NCBI GenBank assembly: GCA_024509875.1
Contig: JAMPIV010000584.1
Location: forward strand, 1,302,001 to 1,366,000
Direction: 5' to 3'
DNA length: 64,000 bases
Origin: Oreohelix idahoensis
Taxonomy: Eukaryota > Mollusca > Gastropoda > Stylommatophora > Oreohelicidae
The position numbers were made by a program, and so were the translations under genes. The notes under the pieces were generated by a model that saw only the letters and a list, made by a program, of their open reading frames with translations, did not search any database and had not been told where the DNA came from. Each line of letters opens with the position of its first letter. Position 1 is the stretch's first letter. This document shows positions 46,951-59,653 of the stretch, one piece after another.

Positions 46951-47589
46951 AAAGATAAATGAATGGAAAACAACATACACAATGTTCTCCTCGCATACTG
47001 ACAACGCAGTCACTTCGAAGATTTTCCTTCCCCAAAATACAACGGACATTCACGTCCCACAGAAGCCAGTTCGCATCTCTACCCTGACGGAAGTCTAATT
47101 TTGCGCTCAACAACTGCGCATGGCACATAGCCCAGAACTGTTTACCTTTGACCCTAAAGGTCAAACCCAATGAATGAACCAAAAAGGGAGATAACCCCTA
47201 ATCAACCTGACACAGCAAAGTTAAGACACAGTTACCCAACTTTGACCAGGGTGAAAAAAATTACGACAAATAAATTGACGTTTGAAACTCCGTCAAAGAT
47301 TACAGCAACAGTTGTAAGGACTTCTTGTATCGTCAATAATTTAAAAAAAAAATACAATTTACATCTAGCAAAGTGTGTGCTTCAGATTCTAGTAGGGATG
47401 GCAGTGATGACCGGCATGTAGAGCTTTGTTCTGTTGTTTTGGATTGTTTGTTTGTTTGTTGTTTTTTTTTTCGCGTGTGTCACTTTTTGTGGCAGTGTTT
47501 ATGGCAATTTTTTTTCTTCTCAAAATGTTAATCTAGAAATCCTGTTACGAAATAGACCTTATGATCTTTCTCGATAAACTCATCTCTAT
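46951..47589. other. Spacer, nothing recognised
   Basis: T-rich segments near 47450-47520. No gene supported. Confidence 0.4.
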
Positions 47590-48535
47590 ATATGCCCGTT
47601 CTTTGCCAGTTCTTCTCGTCGATCGCACGAACATCAGGAATAAATCATCAGCAACTGAATTGTACTGCTCTTTCTGATTTCGTTCAATCGAGGTTAAACG
47701 AAGCCCACCTTCCTGAATTACCTTTACTGTCAATCTCGAAGGTTTCTATTTTAATTAAATCATTACCTAAGAAGAAATCATGCGGTTAAGATGGAATATC
47801 TTCGAGGATACTTCAGCTTGCAGAGCCTGTTGTATACGACTCACTCACTTACATTTACAATCTGTGCCTCACAAAGAAAGTGTTTCCTTGACGACTGAAA
47901 ACAGGCTTAGTGGTACCAGTACCTAAAAAAGGTGATATTAATGTCGTCACAAACTACCGGCCGATTTCCCTACTATCAGTCATAACTAAACCTCTTGAAC
48001 GACACATGTATAAACATATTCTTTCTTCACTGAACAGCTACAATCTTATACATGAAAACCAATCTGGATTTCGACCCAAACACTCTTGTCACTCCTTGTT
48101 GACTAAGATTACCGAAATCTGGCATTCTAATATCAACTGCGAAAAAATAAATGGAGTATTATTAATCGACCTTTACAAAGCATTTGACACAACTGACCAC
48201 TCGTTGCTGATACAAAAGCTTGCGGTGTTCAAAATTCAACCAAATCTGGCACAGACATTAACACTGTTCAGTCTCTTTTACAGCGTTACCTGGACATTGT
48301 ACAATCTTGGTGCACTATTAATAGTATGTCCATTAATAAAAACAAAACTCAATCTTTGATTATCTATACCCGCCAAAAGATTCTAGACGGAGAACGTATT
48401 AAGCAAGTTACGGACCACAGCCTGTTGGGTGTGGTCATCGACCAGTCTCTAAGCTGGAAGTCACATGTCTATTTCATCGCAAACAAGATCTCACAAAAAT
48501 TACACTGACAAACAACATTTTTCTTTCTTATATAA
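47590..48535 (+). pseudogene. Jockey/CR1-group LINE RT, 5' portion
   Basis: Reading in frames with stops: LLSISKVSILIKSLPKKKSC near 47727, GISSRILQLAEPVVYDSLTY near 47790, then VVPVPKKGDINVVTNYRPIS from 47910, QSGFRPKHSCHSLL near 48061, and GVLLIDLYKAFDTTDHSLL near 48153 (RT motif A). After FKIQPN the text jumps to LQRYLDIVQSWCTINSMSIN near 48266-48330, so motifs B and C (the catalytic xADD box) are deleted. It continues with SLLGVVIDQSLSWKSHVYFI and stops at the DNA transposon. The LINE resumes near 50690. Confidence 0.8.
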
Positions 48536-48550
48536 GAATAAGTGTTCTTA

Positions 48551-48607
48551 GGTCAGTTTCTTGCGCTGATTTCAAATTTGAAATCCGTTTATCTCTATCA
48601 CGTCGGG
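48551..48607 (+). repeat. Left (sub)terminal inverted repeat
   Basis: Begins GGTCAGTTTCTTGCGCTG and ends ATCACGTCGGG. It pairs with 50570-50627 at roughly three quarters identity with one indel. Confidence 0.72.
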
Positions 48608-48799
48608 TTCTTAAGATATTTGTGAATACATATATTTTTGGGAAACCGTTATTTGCTCCGTTTCATTTTTACTATATAACTTTTTAAAAATTAATAAAAT
48701 GCAAAATAATTCTACTTTTTATACTGCTAAAAGATGCATGACATATGTTACGTTATATTTCAAATAGTTACTGTATTTTGAAATAATTCTGAGTGAAAT

Positions 48800-50491
48800 A
48801 TGGCTTCTAGAAGTTGTAGAAATTCGGCTGATCTGTTCTGTTACGTGTGCGGATATTTTACCGATCGTGTTCACCAGAAAAACTTTACACCATTGCTAAA
48901 GAAAGCATATGAACTTTACTTCGATTCGAAAGTTGATGATGCAAATAAATCTTGGAAGCCAAATGCAGTTTGTTTGACTTGTGCAAATACATTGGCAGGT
49001 TGGTTACGAAAATCGCCGAAGCATAAGTCGATGCCTTTTGGAATGCCAGTAATATGGCGTGAACCGACAAATCACGTTACTGAATGTTACTTCTGCTTGA
49101 CAAATATCTATGGTTTCACTTTTAAAACTAGAAAGTCTGTGGTTTATCCAAATATTGAATCGGTTTCGAAACCAGTGCCTCATGATCCAATCACGTGTCC
49201 GATCCCAGTTCCACCAGAACAATACCCGTTGGACGTTAATGAACTTTCAGAAAGTGATAGTTTACCTGCTTTAGAAACTAATTCTGACTCGGATTATGTA
49301 CCGGTGAATGATGGTGTTCACTTAATTAACCATTCAGAACTTTCAGATCTAATACGTGATCTCGCTCTCACCAAAGGACAAGCGGAATTACTCGGTTCGC
49401 GACTCAAAGAATGGAATCTTTTAGCGCCCAATACTCCGATATCTAAATTTCGTCATAGACACAGAGAACTTGTTCAATACTTTGAGATGGATGATGACAT
49501 TTGCTATTGCAAAGATGTAAAAGGTCTAATGGTGCACCTCGGTCATGAGCACATAGTCAACGAATGGCGACTTTTCATCGACTCTTCCAAGACTAGTCTA
49601 AAAGCCGTGTTATTGCATAATGGAAATTTATTTTCATCAATTCCAGTCGCCTACTCTGTTCATATGAAAGAAACTTATGACAATATGACTATACTTTTGG
49701 CAAAAATAAAGTACAATGACTACCAATGGCGGATTTGTGGAGACCTAAAGGTCATTGCAATTCTCACGGGCATGCAGACTGGGTATACTAAATTTTGTTG
49801 CTTCCTATGTGAATGGGACAGCCGCAACAGACAGGAACATTATGCAAGAAAGGTGTGGCCTATCAGGGATCGTATGCAGCTCGGGCATAAAAATGTAATA
49901 CACGAGCCATTAGTTAACAAAGACAGCATCATTTTACCACCGTTACATATAAAGTTGGGGCTCATGAAGAATTTCGTAAAAGCGTTAGATAAAACGAGCA
50001 AAGCTTTCACTTATCTTCGAGAAAAGTTTCCGCAAATTAGCGATGCAAAGATAAAGGAAGGTATCTTTGTAGGACCTCAGATTAGGAAAGTTATTGCAGA
50101 CAAACAATTCGAGAACTTGTTACATGGTAGTGAACTTCGCGCATGGATGGCATTCAAATCGATCGTCGATAACTTTCTGGGAAATCACAAATCTGTCGAC
50201 TATGTGCATATTGTTAAGCAGTGCATAGATGCATACAGAATTATGGGCTGTAACATGTCCCTCAAAATCCATTTGCTCGATTCGCATCTTGACTTTTTCC
50301 CTGACAACCTTGGCGAAGTCAGCGATGAACATGGAGAACGATTTCATCAAGATATCGCCGTAATGGAGTCACGTTATCAAGGACGGTGGAGTGTGACCAT
50401 GCTTGCCGATTATTGTTGGATGCTTCATCGCGATGTACCACATGCCATTCACCGACGAAAGTCGACTGCAAAGAAATTCAAGCCTACATAA
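48800..50491 (+). CDS. Transposase-like protein, 563 aa, unassigned family
   Basis: An intact frame starting MASRSCRNSADLF. N-terminal ~100 residues: a cysteine-rich zinc-binding region with CYVCGYF, AVCLTCANTLAGW, and then WREPTNHVTECYFCL. An acidic linker follows (residues ~135-175). The central part has a possible RNase H-like core: FIDSSKTSLKAVLLHNGN near residue 256, CGDLKVIAILTGMQTGYTKF near 314 with a KFCCFLCEWDSR Cys motif, LPPLHIKLGLMKNF near 382, and DEHGERFHQDIAVMESRYQG near 510. Conserved Asp in FIDSS, Asp in CGDLK and Glu in HGERF are my candidates for a DDE triad; this is inference. From memory, very similar uncharacterised proteins are multicopy in arthropods and other invertebrates. 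Inverted repeats around the gene and its position inside a LINE support a mobile role. There are no stops or frameshifts. Confidence 0.72.
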   Translation: MASRSCRNSADLFCYVCGYFTDRVHQKNFTPLLKKAYELYFDSKVDDANKSWKPNAVCLTCANTLAGWLRKSPKHKSMPFGMPVIWREPTNHVTECYFCLTNIYGFTFKTRKSVVYPNIESVSKPVPHDPITCPIPVPPEQYPLDVNELSESDSLPALETNSDSDYVPVNDGVHLINHSELSDLIRDLALTKGQAELLGSRLKEWNLLAPNTPISKFRHRHRELVQYFEMDDDICYCKDVKGLMVHLGHEHIVNEWRLFIDSSKTSLKAVLLHNGNLFSSIPVAYSVHMKETYDNMTILLAKIKYNDYQWRICGDLKVIAILTGMQTGYTKFCCFLCEWDSRNRQEHYARKVWPIRDRMQLGHKNVIHEPLVNKDSIILPPLHIKLGLMKNFVKALDKTSKAFTYLREKFPQISDAKIKEGIFVGPQIRKVIADKQFENLLHGSELRAWMAFKSIVDNFLGNHKSVDYVHIVKQCIDAYRIMGCNMSLKIHLLDSHLDFFPDNLGEVSDEHGERFHQDIAVMESRYQGRWSVTMLADYCWMLHRDVPHAIHRRKSTAKKFKPT

Positions 50492-50569
50492 CTGTTATAC
50501 TTCTTGTACAAATGATGTTGTAATACTGTATGCGTTGTTAAAAAACTTCAATTGCGTATTTCTAGAGAT

Positions 50570-50627
50570 CCCGACCTGATAGAGAAAAACGGTTTGCAGA
50601 TTTAAAAACAGCGCATTAAAATTGACC
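50570..50627 (-). repeat. Right (sub)terminal inverted repeat
   Basis: Reverse complement begins GGTCAATTTTAATGCGCTG and ends ATCAGGTCGGG, pairing with 48551-48607. Confidence 0.72.
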
Positions 50628-50689
50628 AGAAAAACATAGAAATGTTAGAGAAAGAAAAAAAAAATTTTTTTTTGTTAGTCAGTGTTATT

Positions 50690-51308
50690 TCAACTCTCAA
50701 AAATCAAACATTTTTTTTATGTCCGCACTCTAGACTTATATTCTATAATGCACACATTCAAAGTCACCTTTCTTATTGCTCAAATATCTGGAGTCGCTGT
50801 GGCTTGTCGTTTTTGAAACGCCTAGAATCCCTACATAAAAGGGCGCTACGACTTGTTTGCCTGAATGATAACATTCCCAGTGCTCAGCTATTTTCACAGC
50901 TGAATGTTCTTCCTCTTAAAAAATTCTTCTTCTTCCAAGATCTCCTGTTTGTGCATCAAATTTTACACGGCAGAACGCCTTCATACTTGCAAATGTTCTT
51001 TCACTATAAGTACTGCTCATATTTTATACGTGGCGACCTACTTTTGGACCTTGCAAACCTCGAACTGACCTCTTCTGAAGTTGTTTTAGTTATGCAGGTG
51101 CTTTAGCATGGAATTCCCTACCCAAGTCTGTCAAAACTGATAATTACATCTCATTCAAAAGACATCGGCATTCACATATCATGAAATCTTGTACACACAT
51201 TTAACGACAATTCTGTTTCAGTTATTTCAACGTTTCCATGAGCATTTAACTGTCATTGTAATTTTTTCAATTTTAAATGGAATTTTTAATATTAAGTAGC
51301 TTGCTTTA

Positions 51309-51397
<89 letters not shown>

Positions 51398-51594
51398 GTG
51401 AATGACTATGAGTAAATGTACTATTGTATGCTCAGTTTCTGATTGTGATGATAATATTAATTAATCCTGTCTGAAGTTGTTAATATTTTAATTTGTAAAA
51501 CGCTGACAATTGTATTGCAGGGCAGAAATGTAAAAAGGCAATTATGCCTATTTCTTTACCCTGATGAAATAAAGATTTCGTTCGTTCGTTCGTT
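50690..51594 (+). pseudogene. Jockey/CR1-group LINE, 3' portion and tail
   Basis: The coding part resumes as LIFYNAHIQSHLSYCSNIW near 50735, FLKRLESLHKRALRLVCL near 50810 and FFFQDLLFVHQILHGRTPSY near 50925, the conserved C-terminal region of this LINE group, to a stop at 51104-51106. AWNSLPKSVKT follows in another frame. The 3' untranslated region contains a (CT)n array and the tail CTGATGAAATAAAG followed by (TTCG)n at about 51577-51594, a typical LINE end. Confidence 0.8.
51311..51393. repeat. (CT)n microsatellite
   Basis: About 83 bp of pure CT within the LINE 3' region. Confidence 0.98.
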
Positions 51595-53149
51595 CGTAGT
51601 TAATATAAGTATTTCTTTGATTTTTTTAAACTCTATATACAGAAGCTTGCAATGCCCGGGAAAATGCAATAAAAACCTCGATCACGAAAAGAACCTATCG
51701 CCCACATAGCAGAAACATTGCTATTTAAAAAAAAACCACACAACCGAATGGACGAGTGATATCTAATTAGAACTAATTAAATTGATTGGTATGTACTTTC
51801 TAATACATGTATATATCTAGATCATCATTATTCATTAGTATAATTGAGTCTTTGTTGTGGTCTGGTTAGATGCATTTTATAATAATAATAATAGCCCCTT
51901 CAGTCATAACTAACTATCGGAATGCGCCCCTGAGGTGACAGTGTGGCAGTCTGACCGACCACTTGAGCATTTATTCGTGCTAGAGTCTAGTCATAATAAC
52001 TAAATATTAAAAAAAATACCATTACCTATAATAAACAAGCAGAATTCTTAACTAAAATAAAAGTAACTCGAGAAACCTAAGAGTAGGGACAAAGTGGTGG
52101 AAATCAGCTAGGTCAGCGTTTGAGAGAATGCACGCTAAATTTACCCGACAGATGTCATAGAAATATAAGGATGCAGGTTAAAGATAGCGACATCACGCCT
52201 TTAGCACGGGATGTTTATCCAATGAGAAACGTAGCCAGCTCAAGCCCATTACGATTTTGTCGGCGAGGAATTTATACCCGGCAGTCCTGAAGAGAAGAGC
52301 AATGCAGATAGACGTATATCCACAGTCTGGCTCTTTATGTTGAGGTTGTCAACATTTTTTTGTGACCAAGTATTCTTATAATGTGTAATTGTACACAAGG
52401 ATTAAGTATCATTATACTTAACATGTAAGTAGATACTGTCGCATTGCCATTATGTATTTTCAGTTCGAATAGCAGATGCATTACGAAAGAAATAAAATGG
52501 ACAAAAATTTGAAAGGAAGATGAAGTTTGAACCAGGGAATAAAGCAAATGACGAAAAACTACAAAGGAAGGAAATTAAATATAAAGCTTTGAGAATCCAG
52601 AGATTTTGAAGGATATGAGAAATAATGAATAATACTATGAGACATTTTTTTGTGATGTCATTAGACAGGAAATATGCACTTCATGAGAAGAAACGACCAG
52701 TTTCGTTTATTGTACAAACATGTATAAATTGTTGAGTTTTTTATTGAAAACCATTTGAATCAGTTTTGAAGTTGAATAAAACATTTGGAAAATGACCAGG
52801 CTGTTAAGGATTTTAAGCTTGTTAGAATGTATAGATGCATTGTCATGTTCTCATCCAAATCTTAACAACTAAAGCTCTCCACATACACCAACAGTATGGA
52901 GGAATGGAACGATACCTGAAAGACAAATAAAGTCTGAGCAATTAACACCTCTGGCGAGCTTTAAGCCAGTATAACATCACTCACTTAAACATGAAATAAC
53001 AACTACACCACACCACTTCTGCTATATGTAACTTAATTGGTACCTTACGACTAGTCTACCCCCGCTACATATTACTTAATTGGATGCCTTACCCATTCCT
53101 ACAAGGAAGTTAAATTATACCACACTGGGTGACACCGCTACAACAGCCC
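51595..53149. other. Spacer, nothing recognised
   Basis: No supported gene or repeat in about 1.5 kb. A short ATA run (AATAATAATAATA) is at 51880-51893. Confidence 0.4.
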
Positions 53150-53425
53150 TCAGCTGTTTATTTTCCTTTCATGTTCCTCTAAAGTTTGTGGCACCAGTAC
53201 GAGGCGACCCGACTAATTGTGATACGACCTGGAGAAACCATTTACTGGACTATTAGATTCGAAGCTTGAAATCGATGCCTGAAGATTCTTGCTTTGACCC
53301 GGGGAGGTTACTTCCTGAACTGATCCAGAAACGTGCCCCTCACTACAGAGACGAATCTACGGAAAACTTCATCGGCACTTCAGCATTTTGGCAAGTCACA
53401 ATTTTAACAGGCCAACAAAACATCC
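53150..53425 (+). repeat. Dispersed repeat, copy E, fragment
   Basis: CTCTAAAGTTTGTGGCACC, AGGTTACTTCCTGAACTGAT and CAGAGACGAATCTACG match copy C near 40362, 40498 and 40538, in the same order. A related end segment appears at 55720-55860. Confidence 0.7.
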
Positions 53426-55430
53426 GAACATTATTTTGCTAAATTCATTGTAGTGAAGTGAATCCGTATGACAACACGCTCAAATTCCCCGCTCAAAAAC
53501 AAAATAGCTATCGTATTTTTAAATCTATAAATAACTACAGTATTTGAAATTTTTCTGAGGGGCAAGTCAAATTTACCGCCAACAATTTATCTAGTGTGTT
53601 TGAATTTTTATAAGAAACAAGTAAAAAGTTACGCCCACCCCAAAAATTATCGAAGAGCATAGTACAAAATTTAACAACCAATCAAATCGTTTCCATAGTT
53701 TGTAGTGGTAAGAAAATTTTGGTTGACGCGAAATAAATGCCTATTTTGTGTTTTTGACCGAACGTAGATAATTTATTTCTTAATAACTAAAGATACTTAA
53801 AATGAAAGGGATACCTCAAATTATAGCGCTGATATTGCTTACCATATACACATAAAGATTCCCTCATTTAAAATTTTTTATGGTAGTAGAAAATTTAATT
53901 TAGTCAGATTTTCACATCAGGATAAGGCCCAATTTAATTACAAAAAAATTACCCACATTTGAATGCAAAGGAATAATTAAAGGAAAACTATATAGAACGA
54001 TAGAGAAAAAATTGGCCGTTTAATTATCACTTTTGATAATTAAAATTGGTCTACATATAACTGAAATATAAAATGTTCAAATTTAGTCAGATCATACAGA
54101 CACGCTTAGAATCGCATAAATACTAGAATCAAATATTAACTTTTTGACTTCTATCTGATTGGCCGGGTGTATTGCTATAAATAGTAACAAACTTTTGTAG
54201 TTTTTCGCCATTTAAATCATAAAAATCACACTGAGCTGACGTATACAAAAAATACTGTAGACCAAGCCTTTGCCGGTTGGACTGGTAGAGCGGACTAAGA
54301 ACCCTTTTACAGCCAGTCAGCTTGAGTGTGTGTGAACTTATTTACCTGAGGGTAAGATTGATAATTTTATTTGCATACTTTGTTAAAGAATTGACCTGTA
54401 AAGTAAACAGGCTATGTGTGCCATATTTGTTCGAAAGTGTAACTGACGATGAGATGTGTTGGGTCACGCTGACCTACGTAGGAATGTGTGTAGTAGCAGA
54501 CTTGTTCGACTTGAAAAATTGGTGTATAGTGTTTGCAAATTTACGACAGTGAGTGTTAGAAGCGATTTAATTTAGTATTTTCTTCTGGAGTGACACCCTG
54601 TTCATAGATCATGTAATAAACATCTAGGGAAGGTTAGAATGAAGTAATCAACAGGTCACATGCTGTATTGTACTTGCCATGACTATTGTATGGAAGCCAA
54701 ACATGGACGAGGTACCCAAGCCTTGATGAACCCAGAGAAAGAGTTATGGCATGAAAACTGACGATAGACAACGGTATTCAAGGTCTTGTGCAACTTGTTA
54801 GCACAAATGCCTGACCATGGTAAGTTTTAATATTGTTAGGGGTGAATTAATTGAGGCAGATCTCTACAGGGAATGGATTGTCCTTCTATTCCAGGTTATA
54901 TCACGAATTTACCTCGTGGCTGCAATTTCTTGAGAAGAAGAGCGTGTGGGAGTTGAGAGCTCCATCTACAGACTGGAGATAGACCCCATCTTTTCAGCCA
55001 GGAGTCACAGAGTTGGTGATCCTGACTACTATTCAAATAACTGAAGCAGCAACATTCTGAAGATAAGTCCTTTAGAAAGGCAATGGCGATTCATCCAACC
55101 TCATTCACCTAATAAAACTTAACCACTGTGGGATGATGAAAGTAGTAGACCTTGCAGTGTAAGACTGGTAGCAGTATAAATATTAAGAACAGTAACAGTA
55201 CGTGTAGTCATTCCAGTGACCCTTTAAAAGAAATGGAACAGAGTTTCCAAATTATTTATTTCATTATGTAAATAACCTTTCTTGAGTTTGATAATTCCTG
55301 ATCCAAAAGATTGAGGTTCAGGACAATTAAATTGTACAGAAACTTTCATACAGCCTTGCTTAATTAATTTTTATTAAGTTGAAGTTCTGTATGAAATTAA
55401 TCATTAAATAAAGTAAATACATTCCCCTAG
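53426..55430. other. Spacer with a promoter-like segment
   Basis: No convincing gene in about 2 kb. At 54149-54185 a TGATTGGCCGGG box is followed by CTATAAATAG, the same box pair and order as in the LTR of gypsy element 1 (GATTGGTCGGG, CTATAAATA at 4812-4833). This could be a diverged solo LTR or a chance promoter. A 76-codon frame at 54322-54552 has no recognisable domain. Confidence 0.35.
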
Positions 55431-55540
55431 ACCCGTAGCTAAATCCTTTGGGATCAGTAGAGGTAGCGGTTAGGGACTCAGAGATCTTCTTCATCTACTC
55501 TGAGAACTTACATAGCTTGACTCCATCTTGATTGTCTATA

Positions 55541-55645
55541 CACCCTTGCTCTTTTCAGAGAAGGGGGTATTACTTATAAGACCAGTCTCTTATCTGGCAC
55601 TATTCTGGTATCCTCTGATACCCCTATTTGTCCAGGATAGCCTAT
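55541..55645 (+). repeat. Dispersed repeat core, inverted relative to 16958-17056
   Basis: TATACACCCTTGCTCTTTTC, GAAGGGGGTATTACTTAT and TATCTGGCACTATTCTGGTA all recur in reverse complement near 16980-17056, at about 90 percent identity. Confidence 0.8.
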
Positions 55646-55719
55646 ACATTTAATAACATCAAAACCTCTTATGACATTCATCAAGCCTCAAGACCTTTCG
55701 GTGAAGAAACCTAATTATT

Positions 55720-56510
<791 letters not shown>

Positions 56511-56850
56511 TAAAAATAGTAATGAGGATGCTCTGAAAGAGGCCAATGCGCAAAGGAAATTAGTTTCACAAGTTAGAACGGAACAATCCACTTTTTTGGG
56601 CATGTTACGAGAAGAGAAAAGCTGGAATATATCGTAACAACAGGTAAGATTGACGGAAAAAGAGATAGAGGAAGACAAAGAGAGCAAATACTGGACAGTT
56701 TGACATTGAGGCATGGAAAGAAGTCAACAGCAGAATTGATAAATAGTACTGGAGACAGGAAGTTGTGGAGAGACATGATCTCCTACGACACTTGGCATGG
56801 TACTTGAAGAAGAAGAAGAAGAAGAAGAAGAAGATGAAGAAGAAGAAACA
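56511..56850 (+). pseudogene. LINE 3' end with (GAA)n tail
   Basis: From 56595 the frame reads FGHVTRREKLEYIVTTGK, then RDRGRQREQILDSL and RKLWRDMISYDTWHGT and a stop at 56805-56807. This is the C-terminal signature of endonuclease-type LINE polyproteins. Codons just upstream are in another frame after a T-run indel near 56592. A GAA/AAG repeat tail follows at 56806-56848. It is a 5'-truncated copy with no RT catalytic motifs. Confidence 0.75.
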
Positions 56851-57015
56851 GCTGACTGAGTTCAGCTGTGTCACATTTATGTCTTCAAAACCCCCAAAAC
56901 ATGTAGATCATTTCATCAACTTCGCAAAGTAATTTATTTGCTGAATGCCATATACAAGGCATGTAAATACAAGTTCTGTCGCTGGAATGTATACTCTATT
57001 AATGTTAATATCTCT

Positions 57016-58539
57016 TGTATTTGGTTAGCTGTTACGTGCAGTCTTTGATATCTTACAATATTATACATTGGTATTCTTGTTATCTTCGCAAATATTGTGA
57101 AAGCAAAATAGTGCTTAAGGGAAAGTCATTATTGAGTTACTTCCCTTGAAAGTTGTGTCGGCTCTTTCGATCAAACTCCGCGGATAAATCCATTTTACTG
57201 CGATTTATTCGTTGTTTGGGTAATAATAAATTGTTCTTGCTTCAGAATATCTATGGCCTGAATTTATGTGTATTGTTTGTCTGAGTAGGACGAGTCTGTC
57301 TTATATCTGTATATCTTTACATATCTAAGTCGAACTATATGTTCTGTTGTCTCTAGAGAGGTCGAAGGCTATTCGGCGGATGTGTCGCTAGAGTGTGGTG
57401 TGATTTGGCTTCGTCCTGATAGGGACTGTGTTTTTCCATGTCGGCCTGTCGCCGGGGAAAAAGTGATCTCAGTATTTGTGGGGAAGGTGATAGTCGTCTA
57501 AACCTATCGTGTATGCTTTACCCCAGTGTTTAGTCGTATTGCCAAGGAATGGCAGTTTCATAATTCCTATACCAAGGTAATCAAAGATACTCTTATGAAC
57601 TCTCGATCGAAGCCACCATTTTCGATAGTTACGATTTGAATGTCTAAGAGAATATATTTGACTCGATGAAAACGACTTCGATTCCTAGCAGCACTATATC
57701 CTGTAGATTGCAGTCAATTGTTCATGATCAAATCTACAGAGCAATGAAATGTTTTATGAATGACTAACTTTAGGACAGATTCATTATCTGTATCCAAACA
57801 TGAGTGACAGCTCACGAGTGAAGCCATCTTGGAACCAAAACATGTAGTGACTTTCAAGAAGAGAAAAGGGATGCCCGTATTATCGCTTGATCAGTCCAGA
57901 GATCACTGCTACACATGAGAACCCATTGCTAGCGGTTCAATATTATTATATGGAAAAAATATGTGCTGAACATTATGTTGAAGAATCGTCGCTAGACGAG
58001 ATTAGGTTTAGAAGCCATCTGAAATATTGTTTATAAGCTGACGTGCTCAGTCAGTGAAGTCAGATGATATATGTATGGGCGATACTGAGTGCTTGGCTAC
58101 TGACAGTCCATTATACACTTATTCTACATGAGTGCCCATGTAACATTGCAAGACCATTTGTCCACTGTACTATGATGTATTATGGCAACCTGTGATTTGT
58201 CACTATCTGTGCTGTCGAGTGTGTACGTCCAATTAAACTTTAGAAAAGGTACACAGTCGTTGGTGTCGATGACTTCCAGCCATACATGAGTGTGAGAAAA
58301 GAACATTTTTTGTCAACACCACGAACCTTTATTATCATTCGCACATTATACACTCAATCCATGTCTACACACCACTGCGTAGGTCAAGTTGACATTCCAT
58401 ACACTACAGTGGAGCAAACAACACCATAGAGATCTTATCAACTGATGATGATGATGATGTCTGCTTCCATCCACTTATATCTATCTTTTGGTGGATATCA
58501 TTAACGGGAATAAAAATCTAACTTTATCAACCTTTATCA
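57016..58539 (+). repeat. 5' LTR of element 3 (~1524 bp)
   Basis: The start is set at TGTATTTGG by alignment with element 2's 3' LTR start (TGTGG, 32166). The end is at ...CCTTTATCA, two bases before the PBS. Length and shared blocks agree with the 1540-bp LTR of element 2. The 5' boundary is uncertain by several bases because no second LTR copy is in view. Confidence 0.8.
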
Positions 58540-58541
58540 AC

Positions 58542-58560
58542 TGGTGGACCAGCTTTCTGG
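58542..58560 (+). other. Candidate primer-binding site, element 3
   Basis: TGGTGGACCAGCTTTCTGG, two bases after the LTR terminus, matches the element 2 site TGGTGTGCCAGCTTCCTGG in position and most bases. Confidence 0.6.
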
Positions 58561-59653
58561 GTTTGACCTCGCAGAAGTTCAGAAGTCAACAGATTACCGA
58601 TACCAGACCGTTTCCTGTGGCTGATACGACACACTTGCAGTATTGGTTTGCTCTTTGTCAACACTTCGTCACGTGACCTGTCAGGTGAATGCAGTATGTA
58701 GGTCAGCGTTGTTGACATTTTTTACATTAGACATTATAGAGTTTCACAGAACAGTTGGATCAATTCTTGTCAATATTAACAGGAAGACAGTATGAGTGAA
58801 CTAAGAAGTCCTATTTTCATCGATGGATCTTCTTGTTTTCTGTATATGAACTTTAATATTTAAGGCCAGAATGTTTAATTGAATAAAGTGGCAGTTTGTT
58901 TATTTTCATAAAAATAACTTTGCCATTACTGTAAAACTGAGCCTATTTTGCAACACATACTATCATACACATAATTTATATATATTTATGTTTACATGTT
59001 ATTTGTTTGTATAGTATGTTAGTTTCTATGTCAGCGGGTTGTGTTTAAGGTTGGGCGGCGTCCTCACAACAGAATATCCCACGTCATAGAGGGTCCGTTG
59101 TGGGCGTTTTCTATAGGTGCAATTTTCTTGATTGAAAATTTGCTGCGACAACTGTTGCTTTTGTGTTAGCTGTGAAGTCTGTAATTATTGTTATTTTTGT
59201 AATATTTCTTTGTTCTTTAGTTTTGTTTTGATTTGTTTGTAATTTGTTGGTCTAACCTTTTCTATCTTTCAGTTCTATTCACAATTTATATTCATATATT
59301 GTGACGTCATTTGTGTTGTTATTCTTTGCAGATTCAGTGATTATTTTCATTGATTTCCCTATTTGATTTATTTTGATTTCTGCAAACGTTCTTGTATTGT
59401 CAGTCCTATTTGTACTTTATGTATTCTGTTGGTTGACATATGTTTTATATAGGTATATTTCATAAGACACAATTGCCTGTGCACTGCAATTGGATTATGG
59501 TATAAACCAGTACCTGATTATTATTACTATTATACAAGACCTTATTAAAGGCTTGTGACCCACAGATATTGGAATAGTATACTGATTAATCAAGTCATTG
59601 AGAACTTGTGGTATTATTATTGATTCAGGTGATTAGTATTATTGTTAGACATC
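58561..59653 (+). other. Leader of element 3
   Basis: About 1.1 kb of untranslated leader with no long frame. The first ~350 bp match the leader block of element 2. The rest is T-rich and has no counterpart in element 2, which joins gag early. Confidence 0.7.

Larger units (their letters stand above)
48541..50640 (+). mobile_element. Unclassified DNA transposon inserted in the LINE
   Basis: About 2.1 kb containing one long gene and bounded by imperfect inverted repeats of 57-58 bp at 48551-48607 and 50570-50627. They share GGTCA, TGCGCTG, CCGTTT, TCTCTATCA and GTCGGG in mirrored order. LINE sequence stands on both sides. The exact ends and target duplication could not be fixed by eye because the right end runs into an A/T tract. 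The gene product is transposase-like but I cannot place it in a named superfamily. Confidence 0.7.

Noticed and set aside
54265..54320. TGGTAGAGCGGACTAAGAACC as a tRNA-derived SINE head
   Set aside because: It resembles an A box only; no B box (GGTTCGA-type) follows at the right distance and no cloverleaf can be drawn.
54322..54552. 76-codon frame as a small host gene
   Set aside because: No domain, no repeat support and no sign of splice sites that I trust; it is no better than chance.
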